Source: Trametopsis cervina (lineage: Eukaryota; Basidiomycota; Agaricomycetes; Polyporales; Irpicaceae). Taken from it: a DNA stretch of 64,000 bases. Positions within the stretch are counted from its first letter, which is position 1, and each line of letters opens with the position of its first letter. The DNA lies in contig MU278383.1 in NCBI GenBank assembly GCA_022385755.1, positions 106,058 through 170,057 on the forward strand, written 5' to 3'. Below the pieces are notes generated by a model. It made no database searches. It worked only from the letters and a program-made list of their open reading frames with translations, and had not been told where the DNA came from. This document shows positions 1-9,720 of this stretch, one piece after another. The translations under genes were made by a program, and so were the position numbers.

Positions 1-38
1 AAGGCTCGACCGACCGGCTTTCTTATTCCACTCGCAAG

Positions 39-1256
39 ATGGCGCCGGTAGTCCTTGACCGAGTTTATGTTGCCACCCTTATTTGCTTCGTCACCGTTTG
101 CGTATGTTGCTCTCGACGTACATGTTCCACGTTGTCTAACGCTCTATTACAGGCGGTGAATATTCGCGTCGCACTTGAGCGGCCAAAGATCCTTCGTCAG
201 ACCGCGGGATACCTCCATGTTATTGCTTGCTTCATCGGTGGACTTGGCGCACTCATTATGGCCGCCAACGAGATCTTCGGGTGGGAGCTATGTCAGCAAT
301 TGCACTTTGGGTGCGCATCTGGGCACGTCGCCAAGATCATAAACCACATCCTCAAGTATGCACTCGTCTGTTTCATTGTATCATGTCACTCATCCTATTA
401 CTTTTCTAGCTTCATGCGTCTCGACTCTGTGTCCCGCTTCAATAACCCAGTACGAATTGGCTTTGGCGTTTTAATGCTTGCAAAGGCTGCCGCGGCCAGC
501 TGCCATTGCGCCTTCTTTACACCCACTTTCATTCCCGAACAAGATCTCTGTCTCCCAATCCTTGAGCCCCGTAGCACCGATACGACATACGGAATGGAGG
601 TAGCTATTGATATCATATTGTAAGAGCTTCATGTCTACTCTCATCTTGATGTGGTGCTGATACTGATCGCACCAGCACCGGCCTCTTCATCTTCAAGCTC
701 CATCAGCACCTTGAACAGTTCCGGAGTGGCACAGGACGGGTATCGTCTGCGCTGCAGCCGATGTACCGTCAATTCCTGTACGAAGTCATCCCGTTTGTCC
801 TGGTATCTATCGTTATGAACAGCTTTATTCTTTCGGGTGTAAGTGTAACTCTTAACCTCTCTTGTTCAGTTATGATCTAACCTATCCGGGCAGCACTTTG
901 GACCTTACTCAATCTGTTTCATCTACCTCGATTTTGCCTTCTCCGTCCGTGTCACCAACGACCTGGTCTTCCTGTCGCGCCTGTCACGTCCGGATAACCT
1001 CTGGAGCGACGGCTCTGTCGTCGACAAGTTTCTCGGCACAAACTCCTCCATCTCTACTCTCTCTCACTCCGGCTTCCGGGGAGAAGTAGGTTCTGGACGA
1101 CCCATCGTAGCTACCGTCTCGACGAGTGTCGACGTAGACAAGAGTGCGAACTGGTCCTTTACGTCAGCCCCCGGGTACACGCCGCCCGAGATCCCACTTG
1201 AGCTCCGTAGTAACGGTGGGGCCCCAGGTGATTCGATGCGGAAGACCGGCGTCTGA
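39..1256 (+). CDS. multi-pass membrane protein of unknown function
   Basis: The protein has several hydrophobic stretches (for example around ATLICFVTVC, LHVIACFIGGLGALIMAAN, VIPFVLVSIVMNSFILSG), then a polar C-terminal tail rich in Ser, Thr and Pro. I trace five exons. Introns lie at about 104-152 and 355-409, one begins near 620 and ends about 675, and one runs from about 841 to 892. Each has GT and AG ends. The last exon reads in frame from HFGPYSIC to a TGA at 1254-1256. I recognise no named domain; architecture resembles the many uncharacterised integral membrane proteins of Agaricomycetes. The start at 39 is the first ATG available, but the gene begins so close to the window edge that an upstream exon is possible. 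The function is unknown. Confidence 0.6.
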
Positions 1257-1766
1257 TTGTTACTCTTCTCTCACTTCGTTTTTATCACGCGTATTTATTG
1301 ACGGATTGATGGACATAATCTATACTTCGACCGATTATATTAGTTCTAGGATCATGTATGACTTCCTGTACAACAATGAAATGATGGCATGTCATTGTCA
1401 GAAACCAAGAGACCTGTTGGTATTTCGCTGGTTGCCACTGACTCTACTATATGCTCGCCGGTGAGGTGGGGTAAGCATGCTAATAGGCGTTGTATCTAAA
1501 TTACACGTTTGTTGTACAAGATTAGCTATGATCCTCAGCAATTGTCCGGTCGTCTGAAGCCGGAGCCACTGCCAAGGACACGCAATACACAGCGGTGAAA
1601 CATGGCCAAGAGCTCTGACATATCAGTAAGCATGAAACAGGCAGCTCGCTCGATTATAAGTTAGATAGTAACAGTACCACGACTTTACACCCAAGATACC
1701 ACATGGTCCCTTCATCGCACTTCATCGTATCCACGTATTTTGTAGCTGTAATTGATTTCGGCCTGA
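1257..1766. other. intergenic, convergent 3' ends
   Basis: This stretch lies between two converging genes and should hold both 3' UTRs and polyadenylation sites. I see no conserved coding potential in it. Confidence 0.5.
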
Positions 1767-4558
1767 TCACCGTATCGCCGTGTATGATTCCATGCTTTGC
1801 GCCAGTGATGCCATATTCCCCTTCTTGAAGTCTCCTTGTACAGCAGCCTCCACCCCAGGCTCCGATTCTTCATCACGGATCCCCGCTTTTCGGCGGCCGG
1901 TCGCGCGCTCAATGAGCTCGAGGAAACATCCGACCTCCTCCTCGCGGATGAAGAACTGGCGGAGGCCGCTAAGCATGTCATGCGAGATTGTGTCAGATGT
2001 CGTTCCCCATCCTGCGGCTCGCACGTTTTCAAAAGCAGCGGAGACGTCTGAAACCTGCATTGCGATGTGATGTACGTATGGCCGGTGTTTCCGCTCGAGC
2101 AGCCGAGAGAAGACAGAGGCCGGGTTCAGGCCCTCGGTCACAACGAGGACCCGCTGACTATCGTTGGGGAGCGCGAGCACGTGGTTGAGCATGTCGTCTT
2201 CGTCTTTTGGTGCCGACCCCGCGTTCAGAGTGATGGTACGAAGATGCGTGTAGCCCATATACTCCTCATGAAACCTCTTAACGATGTTTGCATCAGGAAC
2301 AATGAGAGTGTCTTGTGAATGATTCTGCGTTAGTTCAACGTAGCTACCCAACGATCTGTGGAGGCGAACTCACAATGGTCGAGCTGCTTGACGCCTACGT
2401 TCCCTAGGGCGGTGGACTGAGAGTTGAAAGGGGCGGGCAGGCCGACAGGGACAGAGGATCCACGACCCTGAACAAAGCCAATCGGGTACCCTACCTGCGC
2501 GCCGTCCAGCTGGATGACCTCCCCGATATCGTCCCTGGATTTAACGGCAAACGCAAACCCATCTTGCTCTAGCACTTTGCGCGTCTTCGCTAGGTTCGTG
2601 ACAGCAAAGAATATGTGCAGGCCGGTATCAGCGAGTGTCGCGTTCGGTGATGCGGGTGAGATCGAGAGCGTTGGGTCATCCGCGCCAGGTAAATGGAACT
2701 GTTTCACATCTGTTGGAGATTCCTGTTTAAGAGGTACCGCGCCGAGTACTTGAGTGAATGTTTCGTATGCGCGGGCAGCTTCCTTCGTGATACATTCGAC
2801 GTGGGTGATATGTTCGACCCCTAGCCGGTTAACTGCACCGCGAGCGCGAATCCTACGAGCCGCGTCGTAACATGCGGCGAATAAGCCGGAGGTACCAAGG
2901 CGTGCGCCGCCTGCGCGATCGAGCTCCGTGCGGAAGATGCTCTCCAGGAAATTCTCAACGTCCTGGCCACACGCCTGCAGAAGTGCCTCGGATCGATCCA
3001 GCGTGAAGGTCCCGGAGCAGGCACGCATGAAGATGCTGGCGGTGCCAGAGTTCGTCACCCACTCGGGGAGCATATTGATTCCGGCCGCGTCGAGAGAAGA
3101 TAGCCATACTTGTTCGTCTTGCTCAGGATGAAGGATGTTGTTTGCACCTGCGACGATGAAACGCTCGCCGACAGGCACGCCACGGAATGTTGTTTCCGCG
3201 AGCATGTCTAGAGCCGAGCGCGAAACGACATAACGACCAGCACATGGTGCAAAGACATCTGCGTGGATACCAGCAAGAAAGTCACAGAGGTGCTCATCAT
3301 TCGACGAGCCCGGACGCCGAAGGAAGTATGAAGAAGTGTCGGATAGTTGAGACGTCGTCAATCCTGACTCCAAGAGCTTCGGGTCAAGGGAGGGGTCGAT
3401 GACCAACGCCTGATTGCGCTGTCTGCAGATATTACCGACATCAATCCCGTCCTGGCAGATGAGATATCCGAACTGGCTGCTGATGCCAACAATGCGACCA
3501 ATTCCAAGTTCGACAGCATAGTGTGCACTATCATAGGGAGGTCAGGAAAAGCATGAAAAAGCTGTCACAGAACGAGACCACTGACAAGGTAGCGCCCACA
3601 GTACCGAGGCCTTGCAGGGCGATGCGCATTGAGCCCATACGATGAGGAGCACTCGCGAGAACCAGCCTTCTGAATGCCAGAGCAGCACCGTATCCAACAC
3701 TAGCTTCCTCTAAAGAGGCCTGGTCACCATTGATTGGCACAGACGTCCGCAGAACGGTGAGGATGTCCTTAATGCTGTTGGGGGAGCCCAACGCGCGAGC
3801 AATGGGAGCCAACGCGCAGTCAACGCCGGCATAGCGATGAATGTAACGGTCAATCTCGCTGTGGGAAGTGTTCTGTGAACAAAAAATGTGCGAGCGGTCA
3901 GCTAAGGACAAAGCTCAAGCCTCATAGACTTACAAGATCACCGCCAGTGCCCCAGTATTGGTTGATTACAGCGGCGTTGTCACGGACAAATCGCTCAAGT
4001 ACGGCTGATGCGTCCGGAGCGCGGTGGTCATAACGGATGCCGCCTACATCACGTGAGTAATTGATGGAGACGAACACCACTTCGGGCAAGTACCTTTGGC
4101 CCCTACCACTTGCGGCTGCGAACCCACAGTCAGCTTGTAGCTGACATTGCAAGACGTCAGTTATCGGAAGTCGCATTCTAAAAACATGCGTACGACATAG
4201 TGGAAGCTACATCGGTGACCTCTTGAAGAGTTGCACCAGCGTGCATAAACAGACCGCCACCTGCTACGGTGGGGAACGGATTGTCGATCACAATCCAGCC
4301 AATGGCATCGGATGCAGAGTCTGTCCATGAGAAGACCGTTCTGCCGTTGTGGACCTCATATGGAGGAAGTGTGCGGAGCGTCGACGACGGAAAGGAAAGT
4401 AGAGAAAGATACGAGCGCAGAGAGGCAAAGATGACGAAGGGAAGGCGAATGATCGTAGCAAACACTTCAGGCACAAGTGTTATGGGATATGCTGGGGATG
4501 TCCAATGTACAGCACTCGAAGGAGTTGCATGGTCGACGTGGTCATTGACGGTCTTCAT
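1767..4558 (-). CDS. Glu/Leu/Phe/Val-type dehydrogenase fused to HPPD-like double VOC domain
   Basis: I trace six exons (4558-4194, 4140-4094, 4043-3934, 3872-3586, 3527-2374, 2311-1767); they join in frame to 835 codons. Residues about 60-190 form the dimerisation/substrate domain of amino-acid dehydrogenases, with a MSYK segment and the catalytic-lysine motif GAKGGIRYD. Then come GTGGDL and a Rossmann domain (ALQGLGTVGA, later IVAGANNIL, which resembles leucine/phenylalanine dehydrogenases). From about residue 505 two vicinal-oxygen-chelate modules follow. The second keeps the three iron ligands of 4-hydroxyphenylpyruvate dioxygenase: His in QLDHY, His in YVHHIA, Glu in CFLELIER. The HPPD-like end FKKGNMASLAQS is also present. 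Known families: the first half oxidatively deaminates amino acids to 2-oxo acids; HPPD converts 4-hydroxyphenylpyruvate to homogentisate. I infer a bifunctional enzyme passing an aromatic 2-oxo acid between modules. The stretch between residues about 25 and 65 could include an unrecognised intron. The start chosen is the ATG of MKTVND. Confidence 0.8.
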
Positions 4559-5596
4559 CGTCGGATAAGTTAAGAGGTTGAGAGGGGAGGAGCTTTGTCC
4601 AGTTGCAGGGGCAACAAGGCCGAGAGGCCTGCCATTAAATATGACGACGAACAAGCGTTCTGTGAGTGTACCGCCGTTGATATTATGGACAGAAAAAGCA
4701 AGGCGTCATATTGGGATAGTTTGAGTGTGACTGAGATCAGAGCCGCTCTGTTACTTGGCATCCTTGCGTAGACCATTCTCTAAAGGCGTACGAAGATGAG
4801 ATAGTGCGTAGTCTCCATTTCACAGATTGATATGATTTCGAGGTTTCTGAAGTCACGGTGTCGTTTCAGGCAGACCAAAGCTTAAGAGATCATTCAGCGC
4901 CTGAAATGTTATCGCGGAACATTTGATCCTATGTCGTGAGTCTGACCGTGACATCCCGCGTTTTCAGCTGCGGTCATTCTAACACTACGAGCTGTCCTGC
5001 CTCATCAGCGACTATCAGCCTCAAAGCCCCCCTGATGCATAATAACAGTTCAGCGTCACGTCGGAACATACTGTAATGCGCTGCTCTGCAGGCTTTCCCC
5101 GCACGGACCCTGTCAGCAAATCTCGAATGTGACCGACTCTACGAGTACTTCAAGGCATTGCTATGATGTACCCCATCTCTTTGGCTATATAGTTTATATG
5201 GTGATTTGTAACGTTGCCGTCAGTGATCATACACCAACACATCCGGAAATTGAGCTACACGGTACCGGTATCGAAATCTAAGCCACGTAAAGGTTGACTT
5301 CTAAACACGCACCCTCGCATTTCGCCATGACCAGGGAACGTTTGACTGGCTGTCAATGAAATCCTCCAGCTCAGAATCAACATTGCCTCCAGACGCCAAC
5401 CCCGGCAATAGGAGAAACTGGATCAATTTTTGAGTTAGACCGAAAAGGGCTGTGCAACAATGACTGCCGGATCTGCGAAGAAGGATATATTCATTGAGTG
5501 GATTTATAGAAATACGAAGGAATGACTAGCAAAGTACGAATAAATATGGTGTTCACGTAAACAAACCGCCAGAGCTCTAGCAGGTCCAGGTCCAGG
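4559..5596. other. intergenic
   Basis: About 1 kb upstream of the fusion gene and downstream of the MACPF-like gene. It must contain the promoter of the former. I see no credible gene or repeat. Confidence 0.4.
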
Positions 5597-8172
5597 CTAA
5601 AGATAAACAAAGCACGCAATACCCTCATCATTCCAACCAACCCTCAGGAGAGAGTTCTTCTCGTCCACGTTGGTGGTGAAAAGATGGGCGCTGGTGCGAG
5701 GGTTGAAGATGCGATACAGTGGGAAGGTGCCTGTTTGATGCGTCGCATAGACATATCCAACGATGCCAGGAACAGCACCTCCAGTGCTGTATTGGTTCTT
5801 CTCCTCTGCGCTAATCGTATACAAGTGCTTCTCGCCTCGATGAACACGGAACAGGGGAACAGTCTCTTCTTCCTGTTCAGGGAGGATGTGCGCTGCAAGC
5901 GTTTCGTAATTGAAACCGTAGACTCCTACAGCGCTGTCCAGTTCCGCAGATTTGGTTGTGTAGAAATGCTCGCCACTGCGGGTCGAAAAGAGACGATGGA
6001 GTGGGACTTTGTTCACGACCACGATAGGAACTTGAAGTTTGGTGATCGCTTGAGGCACCACTGCGAGAATCTTTGCGCGAGTCACATCATCGAATAAATC
6101 AATGACTGACTTCACGCGGGTTATGCGCGTGACGGCCCAGTTGCTATGCTCAGCGAGACTGGCCTTCCATTCGGCGAAGGTATTCGCCTGCTGCGCAACA
6201 CCACCCTGCAACGATCTATAAGATTGGGGTGCATAAGTGGAAGAGACAGCACTTACAACAGTCTCGAACTTGTCGTCGACAATATCAGCAACGGCAACCT
6301 GACACTCCGCGCACGGGCACGCCGGTCCATCCAGTTTAGCAAGATGATAGGTATTGTTGATCAATGATCTCATATCTTGAGCAAGACTTTCTGCTGTTTC
6401 CTATGAGCAACAGAGTGGGTCATCACACACGAACGGCCCTGAGCGAATGATGGAGGACGTACGTTGTCAGAGAGCGTCTTCCTGTAAGTTGCATGCTTCA
6501 TGCCTCCCAGCTCCACGGCGGCGATATAGAAGTGACCGTATTCGCGGAACACCTTTCCCAGTTCGATGGAGCGCTTTGCCGCGTTTTCAATCTCCAATGC
6601 TACCTGAATGGCGCTCTCGAATTGGGGGTGGGGTTTGATCGCAGTATCGAGAGTGACCTCGTATTTCGAGATGACATGACGACCAGTAACTTGGACTGCC
6701 GAAGCCCACTCGCTTTCGGCTGTTTTAGTCACGTCACCGTCGTCGGAGACCCAGGGATGTTCGATGTCGAGGGTGCTTTCCGACCACCTTTCTTGAGCAT
6801 ACCCAGCGGCACGGGGAGATGAGGTCACAAAGACGTCGTCGACTTCGGCATCCAATTCTACGAACTGAACAGAGTAGACATCAACCCGTGCAACCACAGG
6901 AAGACTAGTCTTGTTGGGGCGAGCGATATCACTGATATCGACCCCAGAGCCAAGACCGCTGCTCAGGAGCTACATCATAGTCGTTCAGTACAACAGTTTT
7001 GAGAGGCCAAGGAGTGTCTCACTAGGTTTTGCCTATCAGAGTCTGTAATCGCTTGTGCGTCCTGGGGTTTCTCTTCGACGGCAATAACTCGCTCTACGGC
7101 TGCTTCGCGTGACTGACAGGCCTCGCAAGGCTAACAATAACAATATAAGTAAGCCAGTATCATTTAGCCTGCAAACACCGACTCACGCAAAGAGTAGATG
7201 TAGCAGATACCTGCTCATCCAGCACGATAGTCTCATGACAGCCATCGGTGACGTCCGTGGCTACCGATTCGACCTGAAGCTGCTCAACAGCAGAGATCTG
7301 AAGATAATTTAGCGACCACCGAATGTAGCACGCTCATTTTACTCACTTGGGTGACAGTAGCACTTGGCTCTATTTCCGTCACCTTCAGAACGGGAAGTTC
7401 GCAAACAACGAAATCCTTTGGAACTGGTAGAATCACAGTGTCAGGCTGCTCAACAACGACAGGTGCAGCCGACGCTTGACAAGCAGGGCAGGCCTAGGAA
7501 TACTGTAAGGGACGCGTTTAGGTGAGATATGACCAATCTTACGCAGGTAGTGTGATAGTTGGGTGTGGCTGGCGTTGTTCCAACGTCGCTAGTATCTGAT
7601 ACAGCACTACTGAGGACCAGCTCGGGAGTTCGCTCAGCAGGCTTTGCAAGGGGTTGCGGGTGATGGATAGTATCACCCGCTACGAGATTTCCAGTCTGGT
7701 GAGCAACATGGTGGTCGACCACGGTCGGGATCCGCAGGGTGGAATCGTGAGAATGATGATAGGCCTGGCGGAGAAATCAACGAAAGTTGGAAATTATAAG
7801 CTGGTGGGGAAACTACCGTGACGGAAGGCACCGTTGAAGGCTCATTCATAGGCGCTTCGTCGCCAGTGACGACCAGAACCCCCTGTGTGCGGTGAAGAAC
7901 GTCAGCAGCCGATGCGTACAGACGAACGAGAGTATATCTACCCTGAGAACCTCGGTCCACTTCGTGTGACCTTCCGAATGCTGGGACAGTGCCCCTTCAG
8001 AAGTATAGAATTTGTCTCCAGGTTTGATGACTTGGCCTTCTACAAGAGCTTTCCGAAGCTCAGCAACGCTTCCCTCTAGGCGTACGAAGCTCTTGGTCCT
8101 GGTTCGGATCTCATGCGGGGCGAATGGGCTGGGTTGCCTGATAATGTCCACTTCAACGAATGGGTTCGACAT
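5597..8172 (-). CDS. MACPF-like protein with C-terminal DUF5648 domain
   Basis: Multi-exon gene. The N-terminal exon (from 8172) carries a segment ending GHTKWTEVLR that is shared with the divergent neighbour. Low-complexity exons follow, several with paired cysteines (CPACQ, PCEACQ, CPCAEC). The middle, encoded between about 6960 and 6060, shows features of the membrane-attack-complex/perforin fold: a YGHFYIAAVELGG segment, comparable with the family's YGTHF...GG signature, and later FAEWKASLAEHSNWAV followed by SVIDLF, as in the end of fungal MACPF domains. The last about 135 residues form a DUF5648 repeat module (PLHRLFSTRSGEHFYTT, PLFRVHRGEKHLYTI, PLYRIFNPRTSAHLFTT). I see no signal peptide. 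Known of the families: MACPF proteins oligomerise on membranes; DUF5648 is a repeat domain of unknown role, perhaps carbohydrate binding. Pore formation here is inference. Exon edges in the middle are only partly resolved. Confidence 0.65.
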
Positions 8173-9720
8173 GTTATCGAGATTGTGAGAGTAAAAATGA
8201 CGGTGTGAGTGAGTGGATGAGGGAGTGTAAGTATGCGATTGGCTGCTGAGAACTGTGAGTCCATGGCGAACGCTGCTTGGTCTTATAGTCTGCTCTTAGT
8301 GAGAGTAAGGTCAGCATGGCAGGGCTTTGGACGGCAAGAACGGAAGATCCACGTCGCCGAGAGTGGCGCATTCAATGTCAGAAACGTGTAGCTGTCCTCG
8401 ACGAGGAGGAATGGGCCCTGTAAAGGCCGCCCAGACGTTCGTTTTAGGCACGCGGCGGTATCGACATGCTTCCGTCGACGTGATTCAATTACTTCTAGAT
8501 GTGACGACTTCTTGGCTAGAACACAGCTCTGAAATATAGAGGGCATCACTGTGCGACTTTCATAAACATGAGTCCTTGCCTTGTAACAGAATACGGCTGA
8601 TCGTAGCAATGTCCCAACCATGGCGGACAGACTTTTCCTGAGACTATGCATAGTAACATGCACATTGCCTAGACAAACAGGTTGTCAAACAGACACGGCT
8701 TCCATGTTTTTAATCCGGCTGAAACAGTGCATGGGCCAGCCGAGTTGTTGACTGGAGAGACTGCGCATCAATTGCATATGTGGCGTATCATGCGAACGAA
8801 TGGTAGAAGTCGAGTCCGTTTTGGAAACGGTGTGCTCTTTGCTGTCGTTCAAAATGCTCCGCGTGCGCCTGAAGAAGCGCCGGCTCGCAGCTCTCAACCC
8901 TGCCGAACACCAGTCCTGAACTGGTACGCACACCTACAGGATTTCAATCCCTTCGAGCAAAAAGTAAATCATCATAGGCCAAGAGCTCAGATCTTAAGGA
9001 TTTATTGGGTTGATACACAGCAAAAGATGCCTATAGACAGAAGTCGGCCATTGCAATTGTGCAGAAGGCAGTTTTGTCATAGTCAGTACACAGACCCGCA
9101 CTTTTCCGTGCAGGGATACTGTATCCTGGCGTGAGGGGTAAGCGTCGATTAATATTCTACCATTCACAGGCCAGGAACAGTTTACCGTTGCTCAGTGCAA
9201 GATTCATACAAATGACAGCGCGTGGATGACAGCAAAGCAGCATTGCACATGAGAAGAATGAACAGCGATCCGTCAAATTCCCTAGAACGCTACCAGTAAA
9301 CGCAATACTCCGTGAAGAAACACAGACGATGTGGTGAGAAACGTTCAATCTCCGCAGTCGACTTTGCAGGCGTTGACAAAGAGTCCTTGTCTTGCTATAG
9401 TTATCCAACATGCTTGTCATAGACCAACAGAGCACCAAAGGTCTTGTGCCTAGCTGCACGAATGTAAGTATGTGAGGCAACATGGTTCCTCTCAGCACGT
9501 CCAGCCCACCGGCCCTCCGTGAGTAGCGACGACAAAATGGTGTGCCTGGAGCTGTCAAGTCCTCGGGCTTGGACCTGTCCGTGAAGTCTCATCATCCTAT
9601 GGAATGGTTTCACGAAGTCAGGCTGGAATATCAACAAAGGTCAATGTACGAGTTAAAAACGTCTGCGAGCACAGCAAACCCTCTAACATCCCTTCCATAG
9701 CGTGTACTGCCGCCTATACA
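8173..9720. other. divergent intergenic region
   Basis: About 1.5 kb separating the starts of two divergently transcribed DUF5648 genes. It should hold both promoters and could allow joint regulation. Open frames here have no recognisable domain and I treat them as chance. Confidence 0.45.

Noticed and set aside
2311..2374. Two separate genes at the VOC junction instead of a fusion
   Set aside because: An intron from GTGAG at 2373 to CACAAG at 2312 joins the parts in frame and completes the His-ligand motif LDHY, so a single gene is preferred.
8682..9134. 150-codon open frame between the two DUF5648 genes
   Set aside because: No ATG at its start (begins at a near-cognate codon), no domain, and it lies in the divergent promoter region.
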